Shown here: piece by piece, positions 12,701-27,700 of the stretch
Position numbering within the stretch: position 1 is the first letter of the stretch
Layout: the number at the start of each line of letters is the position of its first letter
Origin: Fasciolopsis buskii
Lineage: Eukaryota; Platyhelminthes; Trematoda; Plagiorchiida; Fasciolidae
DNA length: 64,000 nt
Reading direction: 5' to 3'
Assembly: GCA_008360955.1 (NCBI GenBank)
Contig: LUCM01004241.1
Span: 36,828-100,827 of the forward strand
Notes under the pieces: model-generated
Databases searched by the model: none
What the model was told of the DNA's origin: nothing
The model's input: the letters and a program-made list of their open reading frames with translations, nothing else
Made by a program: the position numbers and the translations under genes

Positions 12701-15700
12701 AATTGTCTTTTACACTAATCGCTGTTCAGTTGCCTCTTGCTGTTTTCAGCAGCCTCGGCTTGGGTTGGACCAGACATTTCTTCGCTAAAATTACACCAGT
12801 AGATTACCAAGTCATGTTACTGGGTTGAAAATTTCATGTGATTTGGCCCTTGGCTGTATGTGTTACCCGAGTACTCCGTCAATCTATTCCGGCCCGGAAC
12901 TGATAAAGATAGCTTGAAGTTAGTGAACGTTAGCGGAACAAGAAAGAAACTATAGAACTTACGAATAGGGTTGATTGAGACTGGGATTAATAAATAACAA
13001 TATCGGTCGTGACGAAAAAGGCGTCTGAGAGGTGCAAAATGAGTGTTATTGCTGTTTGAATGACACTTACGGAAATTTGCTTAGTTGTAATTACCCACAA
13101 TCCCTCTGCGCACATGTACGGGTGCCCTTACACAAACCCATTCACATATGCGCAAATGCATGCACACATGTTAGTTCGTCTCACTGTATTCGCCCTTTGC
13201 TTTCTGATCTGTTCAGTTGATTGACTGAGGACAGCGCTGTTGGGTAAGCTAGCAATGCGTCGACCGATTCTTTAGACATTTGGTCTTCAGTCCTACTATT
13301 GTGTCCCCCTTTCCTTGATCAGGCTGCTGGCCATCGCAGAGTCAATAAGAGGCCACTTATTGATTACAAGGTGTCGTTGTTCGTCACGAATGGTCTGCAG
13401 ACAAATTCACCGTTAATATGATCCGAAGGGTTTTTCTTCGGACATCTGCTGAACTGCGCGACATACAATAACTGTTCTATCTAGCACGAATCAGTTGTTT
13501 TTGGATGGATTTCCCATCCCCTCACTTTGCCCTCTGTCTGCCGAGAACGTTGACTGCTTATCTCGTGTGTTTCATCGTTGATAGTACATCTCATTTTTTA
13601 TACTACGCAGTCAATTCATTTTTGTTAACCTTTGAGCAAATTCCACTGTCCATTGCTGCTCTGAAAATCTGGGATTGAAAAGTCTGGAAATGCGAGACCG
13701 CGAAATTAAGATTCTAAAACTGGCATGTAATCTAGTGCATTTTCAGACCATCTAAATGACTATTCACAGTAAAACGAATAAACATTTTTGTAATATATCC
13801 AAGTTTTATTATGGCTTACCCCGGCTGCTTTCACCAGGCTAGCGTCACGGCTGTTTCTGCGGAGTTCTGGACGTCGTATATTTGGATGTGCATTTGGAGC
13901 CTCAGTGAGTTCGTCAACTTTGATCTGATAATTGAGAATCTCTGAAGCCGGTGGTGTGTGACGCAAATGATCGCGTAAACAGTCTAACAAAGTGTAGACC
14001 GAATTCACGGTCAACGTATGCAGCGTGGTCACGATCTGGTAGTCGGCCAAACGAATAAAACTGTTCAACAGAATGAATTCGCAGATTTGCTTAGAAAGTG
14101 AATGACTGGCCGGCAATAAGTGGTATTTCCTGAGTACGTGAACGATCAAGCGAACATGGGTAACATTTGTCCCTGAAAGCCGGTATTGACGCTAATTACT
14201 AGTAGTATGCAAGAAGAACGGGGATCGTGGACCTGTAAGTCCGAATTGAAATTTTTCCCGAATAGCGTACTTGCTCAAACTCATGAATAGAAGTACCAAT
14301 TTAAACTATATGAAACTATGGTAAAAGGTTGCTGCTTGTCGGTAAGGCATCAGTGCACTGCTGCTCTGCCCGGTTATTTTGAAATGACTGAAGTGTTTCG
14401 TAGAAATTACATTACTAATTATGCTCTTTCCGATTACAAATCTCAGTTTTCTAGCGAGAAACATAACTGGTTACCAGCACATAAATGGGTAACTTTAAAC
14501 AATGTATGTACAATACTACGATGGATATACGTACATTTAACAAATCTGTATAGTGATCATGTACCATCGAAGTCATGGCGAGGGAAGAAAACAAGAAAGA
14601 AATACAAACATTATGCAGAATTCTCACTAGAATCTCATTTCGTTCATTTATCTGTATGCGAAATATACTATTGTGCAGAATTCACGACACATGCCAGCTC
14701 ATTGCCATCCTCCGCGTCTTCGGATATCCACTGGTGATCTATCATTTCGCGGTGGGCTTGGTACTAGCTGGATGTCCAAACCGAAGTAGAGGGTTGACTT
14801 AAATTACTCTATCTCGAGACTTTAACCAAATAGTCTAATCCACAAGTCAGCAGGACTGTCTAAGGGTGATGTAAACCGCTGGGTGTCGGTATCTGGTTTC
14901 TCAGTTCATACAACCTTCTGATGGGGTTGGATGAACTGGGCACCCAGTACCCCTCCTCCACCGTCACAGACCCCGGTGAGTATGCAGATATATGCTTTGT
15001 ACCACAGCCGTAGATGGTTTGGAATTAGAGTTGAGCCATCTCCCTAGACTACCTACCGAGGATTAGTTAACCCGGGGGAGGATGCCGGGTGTTGGCCTCT
15101 GTCTTAGCGCATCTGTGATAACACCACCACGAGAAGGTAGCGCGCTGAACTTATCCAGCACAAATTATTTGAGGTGCAGGTACGAAAATATTCCGCTGAA
15201 ATACATAGGTAAAATTTCCACTGGGGTGACCTAGCTTAACTCGCCCGAGTTGAGAACAATGAACTGCACAGTGATCGTGAATTAGTGTTAACATATATAT
15301 CTACATAGGCGATGAAACGTCTGCAATCAAAGTGCCCAGCTCAGCGAACAAACCAATTCCATGCTTCTGAACCTGAGCTTCGAGAAAGAACATCATTCTC
15401 TAAACTGCTATCATATATATACATATATATATATATATTCTCCGCGTGAAAGTGCGAGGTAACCATGTAATGTCCCAAATCAATGAAAGTCGTTCTCATG
15501 AAGAACTACACCAGCGGAATTAATACAATGAAAATGCATCGCCAAGCTACCAATAAAGGGTTCCGTTTGCCTTCTCAATTGAGGCTAATGCTATTGCCTC
15601 CCTGGCTTAATTAAATAGCTCAGCAATGCTTCATCTTCTCTCTCAGGTTAACGATAACTGAATCCGTCGTTTACCTTTGCGAAAATAGTCAAGAATAATC

Positions 15701-18700
15701 TAATTATATTGTTTCTTGAAATTGCATATCAACTGGATCGTTAAAAATGAAGTATTGTGATTAATTTCAGTGAAGAAGATAGCTTATACGTTTAAAGTAA
15801 ACGCTCGGGGTGTTGATATTTTCCCTACCAGCGTCTATGTGCTTCAAAGACCGTCCGGAAGAGGACTGCAATAGTATTCTCGGGCACCCCTTATTGGTAT
15901 GCGCTTGGTAGCCATATGAGTCTTTTCCATAAGCTTCTCTTACGTTCGCGGCTGCGGCGTGCAGACCATACTCCTCAGTAGATTTTATAAAGAGTCTAAC
16001 GGTGCAAGATATGGATATCTCGCTGACCACAAGATCGGTCCGCCCCTCCCAATCCACTAAACAAGAACAATGTTCATTTATCCCAAACCGAATAGACTTT
16101 GCGAAGCAAACCAGTGTACCATGCTGCTGAATGCAACAACGGTTGCGTTTTTTCTTCTAAAGATGACAAGCATTGCGAAGTAAATTGTGATGAGATCTGC
16201 AAGTGTTTTGAACTGTTCGCAGTGCCGGGGAAGAAGTTTGGTCCAATAAAGTTTGCACCGTATATGCCCAACCATACGATTACTTTTGGGCTGAAACAGT
16301 GATGTTTATCCACTGCAACTCGTGGACTTGATTTTGGTGGTTTACTCTGCCTCGAAGATCGGATACAACATCCTCAAAAATAATATCTTCATAAAAGTTA
16401 GACTGAATTTGAGTAACTCAACAAACCACTCACAAAAATACACGTTCTTCACCATCTTCTACTTTCAATCCAATAGCGTGATCAAATTTAAAATGATAAT
16501 TCAGCCATGTGAAATACGTCTGGAGAAGGAGTACTTATAGAAAGCTGCTGTGCCAACTTCCTGTGGAGCTCTGAGAGTCCATTTAAACAAAACTCTGTTA
16601 GGCGACTCTGACTCCTTCAGTTGTCACCGATCTGAAGGTTACTGAACGACGAGTACGGTGAATGGAAGCCGCCTCCACGGATTCGATCTACAGCTTCCTC
16701 AGAGTGCATGGTGTAGGTCTCTTTTTCCCGAGATGTAGCCTTTGAACTCATGACACATGGCTGACCAACTGCGACCGGTCTCGACTAACAAGACCAATTC
16801 AGCTTTGTCATTCAACGTTAAGTCCATAGCGAAGAGTGCCTGAAAGTGGCCGATTCGAGTGCTATAAGAATACAGCTTGCATTCCTCAACTCATCTTACT
16901 TCGACCGTTTGTACCCCAAATTACCAGAGAGCCTCCATTTGTGGGCCCGTGAATGGTCGTAATGGGCACAATTCTGCCTGGCTCACTTGCCTGACCAAGT
17001 GAAAATTGACGTCATCGTGTTTGAGTCCCGACCAAACCTTTATTCACTTAGGCTTTTGGGATTCAACTAGGAGTCGCTGAGCTTGGACATGGTGACACAA
17101 CCCTGACTGGCCTGGGGACTGTCGAGCTCATGTGCTGGATGCAAGGAAAGTAAGCATCGGCGCCTGTTTAAGCTGGGGTGAGAGACTAAGGATTTTCGTT
17201 TTTCTTCAATTTCAAACCGTTTCGGTTAATCTGACACACGGAGTACATTCTCGGGAAGAGAATTAATAGCAGACTCCGAAATGAGATCACCAAGGTACCA
17301 CTTTCAAGGATTAAGTCATGTAAGGAACTTAATTAATTTTCAAAGTCCACAGCTAACACTAACTTCAGTGATCATGAATTAGTGAATTACAGTCCACGGC
17401 CCATATTTCAATTACGTGCACAGCTGCGATAAACCTCACAAGTAATGCAAAATCGACGGATTCAGTCTTATTGAAGGATGATTTCATATGCTAGTAAGAA
17501 ATATAATTAGGCAACAAATTTCTGGCTTACTGATTCTAGTCTGCTCGTTTTGTTCCCAATGTTCTGACGGTTCATTAGGCATATCCTAATACCTGCAGTG
17601 ATATCCACTTCAGGTACTCCCTAGTGCAGAAATTAGACGCATCGAGACACAGACTCCATAAGCGAAAAACAAACACAAGTGAAGAATACGCAACGGTTTG
17701 AGTAAGACTGCCTTCCTGATCCCGGGATCTAAATAACGTGCCTAATTCTCCCTTCACTAAGCAGGTTAGTCTCGTTGGCACCAACCCGAGCGTCAAACAC
17801 ACGCTATTTGACCAAAGTAACAGAGTTTAGTTTTCATACCAAGCTTCTTTCAACTAGTAACAGTGGAATTCAACTGTCTGTGTGGAATGTTGACCGATAA
17901 CATCCTTTCGGTTTGCTTTTTACTTTGATCTGTTGCTGGGCTTATGGAAAAACAACAAAAGACTAAAACAATAAAAATGACAAACATTAAGAGAATTGCA
18001 ATCAAATGGTCTCACTTTTTCCTGTTGTGGGGAAATAAAAGTAGTGCGAGCAATATTCTCCGTTGAAGACCATTCACTTACCAAGTCAAACGTTGACAAT
18101 GTTTCCTTTTGGCGGCCATCTCCGTAAATGTCATTTTGTCTGGTACTTCAGAGAAAATATCCACATCGTATCCGGAGGACAGGTAACTGGTGCCCATATT
18201 TTGTGATTCTGTCAACCAAAACAGTGATTAGTAACTTGAATGGCTCTCTCCGCCCACGAGAGAACGAGAGAACCAGTTTTGAAATCGAACAGCATAACGA
18301 TAACAATGCAGAACTTGCAACAATTCAAGACAGAACAGTCAAAAACAGAGAACAAGAAGTTACGGTTCTTCATTTTGTCTGTTCGCCGTTCTAGTTTTGC
18401 ACGGTTATTTTTTATCTGCAGCAGCGCCAATTGGACTACTTTCATTGCTTGACCAACAAGCGGATGATCCAGACTGTACAGAATCGGTTCCAGTTGTAGT
18501 CTTTTTGCGCTCAGTCGGCAACCCTCAATCAACTCCTCGATATCATACAGATTGCGCTCTTCTCGTCCAACGTGGAGGGGATAGCAACAATTAGTTGGTA
18601 ATTTTACATAGGATGAATAGCCTGGTAAGCAAGGACTGTGGGACATGTTTATTTATTTTCTTTTCCAGCTTGATTTGAAATTCTTCCAAAATTGTTTCGA

Positions 18701-21700
18701 TTGGATTTTTGTTAGTATTTGTTTAATGTTCTTAGGCCATTTATACCCTCTGTCAGTTGTGAGTTGCCTTGACCATAAAACCTGTACGAATGTGGATGAG
18801 CTTATTACCCAAGAGTTTTCCTAGTAATAAACCTCCAGTTTCATCATACCAACAACAGAAGTGGATAATTGATTTTCAAGAATTCTCCCAGTGTCAACTT
18901 TTTCATTTTTAGAAAAAGGGAGAATTGTGAAGCTGCATCTTATTTGTTGCTACTGGTCAGTGAGTCTCACCCAATGAGACTCTCGCTTGCTGAAACGAAA
19001 TAGCCACTGTAAATTTCAATATTTCAACTATTGTTTGATTCCAACTCTCCCCCCGGCACAGATTGGGCTTTAACAGACCTCTACGTTGATAACCTTAGAA
19101 AGAAAAATATACGCGAAATAATCTAAACTGGAAGCCTCTGAATGCGAATAGTAAGATCGCTGAAGGATGCCAGGATATGGCATCTTATTCTTCATTCTGT
19201 GTTCTGCGCATCTCTTCAAAAGCTTGATGAAGCATTTGTTACTTTCTGCTTGTACCATCAGAATCAGCCAGACTTATTTGGATTTTGTGGGGATCTCCGG
19301 AATATTTCACTCTCATTTTGCAACTCCGATAGCTTCCTACTGGAACATCGAATGAAGTATGAGAATATTTTGTGTAAAGGCTATGTCAACATATTTCTTA
19401 CTACTCGTCATCTACCGCTACGTAGCCAAAACCACATAGTGGTCAAGTGTCCTTTTGTCACCAACCACAGATATTTCACACATTTCTGTGTCTGAATAAA
19501 TCTATAGAACTTCCAAAAATTTGTGTAGGATGGATACTAATGTATTTTACCAATTCCGTTTGTCACAACGTCGGTTTTTCTTCTGATACGCATATCCCAG
19601 TCGAAGCCTCACATAAGCGCGCAAACTTATCTTGCCTATCCTTGAAATGTTCCACTGGAGACAATCTAGAGGGACAGAGTCATTTTACATTAAAATTTTT
19701 ATCTTAATTAATAGTAAGCAGCCGCAAACAAAATATGGAACTATTTGACGCCGTCTTTTGGAAAGAAATCAGAAGACAATTAAAAAATCCATATCGGTAA
19801 ATCAAAGTTTGAAGATAAAATTTGACTCCAACCGAAACTGAGAATCATTTGACGTCATCTTTAGTCTATGTGAGTTATACATGTGGTCTTGACAGATTGC
19901 CGTCGATTGCAACAATAGATTGAATAATCATATTAACCCATGCCACCTCCGAATTCCTGAAGAGATATTTAAATCGAAGGAAAATAATTGCCCTTCGGGA
20001 GATGATTACCACTGAAAAGATTTCCAAGAAAGAAACCGACAATGTTTGCTACGAGACAGAAAGTTCCATTATCCTGAGCTTGATGGAAGTGCAACTTTGA
20101 AGAGAATGTCTCCAGAGAATAAATAATACAAATGGCTCAAAACCAAGGCGTATAACTTCGTTCCCGGTTAAACTTTGATCCAGCGGATTCACTCAAGTAT
20201 TTTTGTCCCTTCGCCAGTGGATGAGGAAATTTGCATTCTGGGGACAAATTAGCTATGTAGACAGATCAAGTTCATTATTAATCCATATCAATAGCGAGAC
20301 TCGCCTAAGGGTTATACGCATTTTCAGGAACCACTCCGGATAAGGTCGTGGCGTTTGGACGTGAAGGTCTCGGGTTCGAATCCTACCACCGCCGGTCAAC
20401 TTCCTCACTTGGCAGCCCTCTTCTGGCCGCGGCCCCCTTTCTGAAAATTGCTGTACATTGTTGTTTCATTAATAAAGGAGGTAAAAGATAAAAGAATTAA
20501 AAGAAAAGGAAAAATCGCAAAGTATCTGTACAACTTCTGAGTGCAAACTCCTCCAAACCTCCTTTCTCACAAAATGTCATCGAGCGCTAACGTATTCCCA
20601 CTGTGATAAAGAAAATAAGCATTAAATGAGTCAAATCTGACATTACTTACCCATACATAAAGGGCTAGCATTGGAGTCGACAAAATAATCGTCCGGCATG
20701 AAACCAGCCTCGAGCAAAGCGGTACGACACGCACTTCTAACCACTTCTTTGACCAACTCACGAAATTCACACAGCCGTGTACACACCTCATTCAACTGGT
20801 TCACTTGGTTTGTGAGAAATTCTAACAGCGTGTAAGTTCTGCCCTTCTCCATTTTGCACAAACCCATATCACTGATTCGATAGCACATCTCACGTACATT
20901 TAGGAGAGCTGGTCGCAAGCATGAATTGGCGATGTAAAGATTGTCACGCAGAAAGCGTCTGCATTGTTCCATTTTTGTGTATCGTATCACCTTACGCCAA
21001 CGCATGAATCCTTTCCACAGTCGGAAGCGGGCAAATGTGGGGATCTGAGTAGTGTGTAGTTTTATAAGTGGGAAGGTACTATGTTAACTTTGAACCAGAT
21101 TCGGTCATAATTTGTGATACAGATACCAGAAGACCATATCGATTCATCGGATTAACTTTAAATCTCGCACACATAATTCATTGTTGGAACATTTAAGTAA
21201 ATAAACTTATCTGACACTTTATGTTCTTCCTCTGGAAGAATACGGTTCGGATCAAAGCCAATCCAGTATTGCAGACGCGCTTTACTCGTTAAAGATGTTG
21301 AAAACATTCAAAACACATCAACCTTGTGACTGATTTTATATATGCACGTACGGGACTCACAGCAGCCTTCATTCTGAAGAGCTACATTGACCTCAAATTC
21401 TGAACAAATAACTGATACTATTCTAACAGGTATAGGGCAATGTTCATGATTACCTCTATTACAAAGCTGACGAAAAGGGAAGATGTTGGGCAGCTGTCAT
21501 GAACCTCACTTCTAATGATGAACTAGGGTGAGTGAAGGCTGTGGGCACAAATGTGACTTCGGCTTTTCCAATAAAAGGATTAGAAAAAACAATGAATTTT
21601 CATGTGGCGCCAGTCAGTCGGAAGAAGCGTTAAAAACTGTAACTTCAGGTCAGTCGAATTTCTGCTTCAGATAAAGGAAGATAGAAATTGTGAGCTCACT

Positions 21701-24700
21701 GTGAACACTTTCAGTTTAATCATACTCAGTCCCTTAGATGCTTCGGATCGTCCATTTTGATGTAGCTGACGTTTACTAATAGGCCCAAGTTACTTAGAAA
21801 TCCTGTCTGAATAATCCCATAGAGCAAATTGTGAAACAAGGCAGTGTGGCGAACAAGCTACTTTTCAGTTATTATTGATAATCGTGCCAATAAATAACAT
21901 TATATATAATTTATTAAAAAGGGAGGGGGATGACAGGTTACAGTCTTAATAGTAAAAATATGTCCACTGTTGTGTCTGTGTGCATGTGTGCGTAAACGAT
22001 GGAGGTCGAAATTATGGGTTCGGGAGATGCGATTCACACCCATGACTTGGGTCTGTAAGGGATTCGAGGTATGTTTGGGGTGGCGTGTGAGCCATGGAAG
22101 ATTCAGTGTTTGCTCGAAATGCATCTGGATACAAAGGGGGATCGTAGAGACGGATGCCAACAACCCGGGGCTTTAGCAGCCTGATAACCTGCTCCAGAAT
22201 TTGTAGATTATTTTGAACGCTTGAGTAACATTCAATAAGGGGCTAGAATCAACAAAGGGTGAACACAAAGTACCTGCATTTAACCAATCTGGGTGGTGTT
22301 CACGAACTCGTTCGTTTAAGCGTCCGGATGTACGCAGGAACAGATGAATGAGTATACACAGAATAGGACCTTAGCAGCCGGTACACTATCTTTTAGGTGT
22401 CACTGGGCCAGCAGGTTTGATTCAAGCTTTGATGGAAACAGGATTTGCAGTTTTGCTGCTTGAAAGTTCTTATCGACAGCTCCGGACAATCTGTGATAGA
22501 TGACGTCCGCTGGAGTGTTATCCTTAAAGGGCAAACTGATATACAAGGCTTTCTTTTCTACAGTTGCTTTATTATTGTCGTTCTTCAGACTGTTCCATGG
22601 TTTCGTCCATGAACCATTCAGGATGTCAGTTCTCCTGGAATACATCCTGTAGGAAACGAAGTTCCTCCTCTGTAGTACCTTCAGTGCAGATTTTCCGTGC
22701 TCTTTTGCCTAAGCAACGTATTAGATTTCGTTTTACTTTAAGCTGAAGTGAATACACTGGCCGTTCCGTGTACCCTTCCTATGTACGGATAACCGCGCGG
22801 AGTCATACACCCGACGAATTAGACAAACACCCAGGTATGCAATGCCGTTCTTTTCTTTCTTTTCAAGAGTGAGTCGGACGTTCCGGTGGACCTTTTTGAA
22901 TGTGCACAATGTGTGTGTGTGTCTGTGTGTGTGACATTGACAGTGTCGTCTAAAACGCAAATAATATCGTCTACATAATAAGGTTTGGAGAGTGTGAACT
23001 GCCCGATCAATGGACGTAATAGGGTGTTTTCTAGTTTTGTCATAAAGACGTCGGCGAATAGAGGCCCTAGAGACGACCCCATTGCTACCCCATCGTTTTG
23101 ACGGTGAACATTCCCATTAAATTTGAATTGTACATTTTGTGTGCACAAGAAAAGAGGTTGTCTCAGTTCATCGACTGGAACACCTACGTCGATACTGTTC
23201 TCAAGAATGGGTTCACACAAATAACCAATTATTTCACTGATCGGTATGCTCGTGAACAGTGAGGTAACATCAAATGAGAACATTCGCTTTCCCGAAAGAT
23301 TCAACTTTCTGACGATTTCCATGAAATCGAAGGTGTCCTGAAAGCTGTGTTTTGAGACTGCTAACCTCACTGGCCCCAGCAACCCAGCTAACCATTTCGG
23401 TGCCATGCGATAAGGTCAGTTGCTCAGGTCTAGGATGCGTTACAAGCACACCTTCTTGTATGTGTACCTTTGTCAATCCGTACAGCCCCGGAATAATCGT
23501 CCCGGTTGATTGCATCCGTTCAAAGGTGGCTGCTTTTTTGATTCCCTTTTGTCTCAGTACATGTATTTTATTGGAAATCGATTTTCCCATTTTGGACTAT
23601 TATAAATGTAGCGTCATCCCTCGCTCATTTGTGGTCGGGTTTGCTTACCTGTTAAAGTCAGACAGTGGCTTCTTAGTTTTGATTCTGCCATTTATTGTTT
23701 ATCGCTTATCAGAAATTGTGGTATTTACAAAGAAGGATGATTGAAAATCAAGAAGAGAAGGTTAGAGTATGGAAGAAGCTGCCACTGACCTTGATATTGT
23801 TCCATATAGCGCAATAATTAACCCTAGTGAGTCAGCCAATCGGTTTTATAGATTCTACACAAGTCACGCATAACTCTATGAAAGATAAGGGTTAGTTAAT
23901 AGCGACGACACTCAAAGGTCCAGTCACTATGGGACCAGTTGGTCTCAAATTTCTGCTCATTTTTGACTTTTTAAATTCGGCTACTTATTTGGCTCTGTTA
24001 TTGGGTAATTTCGTGCCAGCTAACCTGTTTCGAAAGTGATTCGGATAGCACTCTTATGTGAATGTAAATACAAAATTTACCTTGAAGCGCGCGATCGCTT
24101 CATTGGCTATTGCTGCTGATCATATATGCGCACTTGACACTCACAAGTCCCGGCATTCTCATAATTATTCTCTTCTTGATTTGACATTATCATGTCATTT
24201 AAATCATCAGAAGAGTGTTCAGGAACGGCGATCCTATTTAAGCACTCATGCATACATTCCTTTAAATGTTCCGTCTCTGACGTAGGTGCCTTTCGCGGTA
24301 GGCATTATCGTAGGATCGGTAGAAAGAAATAGTCTGAAACAAGGATAATCTAAATCGTTCTTTATAAGATCTTGAAAGTAAAAGTATTAACACCCAAAAC
24401 ATTACGAAACGGAAAAGAAACCGAAAGAAGGTCCACGTCCAAATAATTTTTTGCCCAAAATCCATCGCGTCCTATTCACGCAAGTAAATCTTGAGCACAC
24501 TAGATAAGTCTGTATTCATAATTCATTTTTTGCCTATTCACCGTTACCGTAACCTAATAATACTCGACTGAATTTCTAATGTCCAGTGGTGAGTAGAGTC
24601 GTTGTTAATATGGTTGGTTGTACAGACCATTCTAGAACGTAGAGTACAGCGAACGAAAAAAAGTATAACTATGTATAGGGAAAGACACGGTGCGGTGAAT

Positions 24701-27700
24701 CCGGACCAATGGAACAAACAGCTTGTAGTGGCATAAAACGTTAACCTTAATGCATTGAGAGATGACCGCAACCAGACATTTTTGACACCCATGGGGTTTC
24801 ACACACATTCAACTCTTTTTTGTAATATTATAAACAGCTTACTAGACGACAGCGTTCAAGTACTTAGACGTTGGTAAAATTGATCGCCAGCTCTTAAAAG
24901 CTGAGTGGGAACTAAATGCTATGCTGCGTTTTATATAATTCAGCAAATTCATAACAGACAGAAACACAACCAAACAAAAAACTACCTTGCATATTTCCAC
25001 AAATGTTTTGTACTCCACCTCAAAACGTTCCAGGGAAATGTGTTCGATTTCATCATTTGCGACCATATGAGTGCACCCATGTCGACTGAGTGTATAGTAA
25101 TTGTCACGATTCAAATGATCAAACTTCGCAACTCTAAAAAGGGTAAGATAAGGAGGAACCATACAACCCACAGTAATCGTCTGTTGGCAGAATCATTCAT
25201 CATTAATTTATCACAGTCACTGCACAATAATGAAGAAATGTCATGATTCGTTTTGTATAGACCAACATTGTTCGCTATCGATCAAAAGACTTGACAATAA
25301 TAATCTCCGCTATCGTTATGGTTTACGTGATAGGGCTGACTTTCCCTGATTCCGTTGCTCCATATATCGTTTTACTTCCGAAGACTAAAAGCAACGAACT
25401 AAATTGTCGAGCAGAAGACGCAGCCTCATCGTAAACCAGTGGATGAAACGCAAGCCCTAGAAGGTTATTTGCGCACTTGGATTTAACAGTGATCACATGT
25501 CGGTTCGGGAATATTTTGCAAGTATCCACAGACAGTGTCACCTATAGACTGTCAATTCAATCCGGGCTTCCCGAACATTGCTGAACCACCGTTGCTTTGG
25601 ATGGTCTCATTTCGGTCCCCGTCCATTATTTTGGATGGTGATCACCTGCGCTGAACTTTCTATGCTGAATGTCATGAAACTTCAAAGTACTTGCCTATTC
25701 CTTGGCTTGACCCTCCTGTTTCCCGAAGCCTATTTCCGTGCCAGATAACCTTTTAGCATGACGCAAGATAAAAATAACGTCGTTGCGGCTGACCCTCTTA
25801 ACGGTTTTTTATCGCGTGAAATTAAAGTTAAGTTTGGTCAGGTAAACATAATCCGAAAAGACGTTTGGGACCTGAGGGAAAGATTTTGGGCATTGATGCA
25901 TTTCTCAGCTTTTTATTGAGATCATTTGGAAATCATTTTGTGATGAATGCATACCATAAAACCTGTTTTGATAGGTGTTCTACGTAAACTGTAGCAGCCA
26001 GTCGTCCTCTGACTGAGGTAATCGATCTACGTCGCCTTCAGTGGCTTAAACATGTATTACATGTGCATGCCCAGCGTTCAACTTCTCGTGCTGTTTTTAC
26101 ACGTGCTAGTTAAGGTTGGAAGGAGCGAGGTGGCAGTCAAGCTGTGACTCAACGTAGAAGTATGAAGAAGTTAGCCTCGACTTTGGCCTCGATTGGTGTT
26201 TCCCGCCTTCCTGGTTGGAGATGCTGGGGGATGTGTCAGAACCGAGGTCAGTGGCGCTAATGCTGTATGGCCTGTCTGTAGAACTCGCATCCCTTAAAAA
26301 CACTGAAAAAATCCGACAAATCACAAAATGCCTATGGTGAAGACGGAAGAGCAAGTTGTTTGTTGCGGTTCAATTTTGTTACCGCTTATTGTCTACCTTC
26401 TGTGAACTTCTATTTACACGTTGTTGCGTTGGCACCATGCTTGTTTTCAAGCCAGTGTGGTATATAAATCTATATAATGATATGATATATTTCCTAATCG
26501 TAAAATTCAAAAATTCCACACAAGTCACATCCAAGGAAATAAATATACGGGAATTTGAATTCCAAATCAAATCTCAATGAGCGGTTCACCGTTAACGGGT
26601 CAATTTTTTAGCCAAAACGTTTGTAAGCATTGTGAGGGATGGCAGTTTAACTGACATCTCACCTGAATCTGATAGAGCTCTTCCTTGTGGTTACCGGTGT
26701 TTGAAAGCTGATGGACCGTGTCAAACAAACTGCGAGCAGTATAGGGGGGTGAGGTGGATGCCATCCGGTCGTGACAGGCAGCAGCTGAGTGCGAGCAGCA
26801 AGACCAGGTAGAGACCACTTCACTTCACTGGGTGTCAACTACCAGTCGACACTAGCGTGGCTGGAGAGCATGTGCGGATGTGGGAACTGAGAAGATTATA
26901 CCAGTGGATGTGCTTACCAATCAGGATTGGCGGTCTGGACCGGACGACAAAGCTACTTGAGCTTAATCGAATGAAATGCGTCAAACGAAGAGGACCAATC
27001 GAGGCGTGACCCGGACAACGTACTTGATAATGGCATTCACACAGGCGCATATATGCTAGTTAAGCTGCATATGCTCCTTATTTTCATCTGATAAAACGGG
27101 ATTTTGTTCCGGTTCTGCTTGCTTGACCTCGCTTGAGTTGGTGGGGATACATGATAACGATCTAGATGCAGGACTGACTGACTGGAGAGCAGACTTTGTA
27201 ATAGTGGCTGGCCGTTTCCCCGATGGGCATTGTTCTCAGAATATGTAGGAAAAGCACTCGTGTGCATAACAGTTTCGCCATGCCTGGACTCAGAACAACC
27301 AGCGCAGCGTTTCACTTATGCTTTTGGGAGAATCTTTACGGAATCGAACCCCTTTGGAATGCACTGAAGTAATCGATTCACTGTCGCATTCAAAACTGAA
27401 TGAGTTGAATGATTGCAAATCACTTTAGTCTCCTAGACTTAATTTGAACTGAACTCATTGTATACATGTCCGTCAAGCAAACACTAAGTGTAGAATGTTT
27501 GGTTTTTGTAACTGGAAAACAGTATGTAAATTTCACTCTTCTTTCTATTTATTGTACTATGTATATTTTAAGGAGCTGCCGGCAGCCATTGATGGACTGC
27601 CGACTGCGAAAAAGACCAACGGGTAAAGGAGTCATAACAGGGGCTGCCATTTCCAAATACCACGAGGCTAATCGTGTGACCACCTCTAGACGACCCTACG

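Larger units (their letters stand above)
7373..13861. repeat. Right arm of giant palindrome (clean copy)
   Basis: This is the partner of 1-7352. It continues without a break into unique sequence beyond 13861, where the dynein gene goes on. Two complete dynein exons and the end of a third lie in it with intact reading frames and splice sites, so this arm is taken as the true genomic version. Outside exons it is intron sequence with a short CA repeat near 10585-10600. From 7491 to 9424 no dynein exon was found. Confidence 0.93.

Noticed and set aside
1..13861. Interpretation as a biologically maintained palindrome such as a sex-chromosome amplicon
   Set aside because: Maintained palindromes have nearly identical arms through gene conversion; here one arm alone is degraded by short indels.
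18212..18646. Minus-strand open frame with coding-like segment (LQLEPILYSLDHPLVGQA), considered as a dynein exon
   Set aside because: Dynein exons 3 and 4 already join with matching phase and motif order, and the frame lacks a GT donor after the conserved-looking part.
26600..26818. Minus-strand stretch ending at CAG|GTGAGA as an extra dynein exon
   Set aside because: The exons on both sides join perfectly in phase and motif without it.
27328..27395. GGTTCGATTCC on the minus strand as a tRNA gene
   Set aside because: No acceptor stem, D-arm or anticodon arm can be folded around it.
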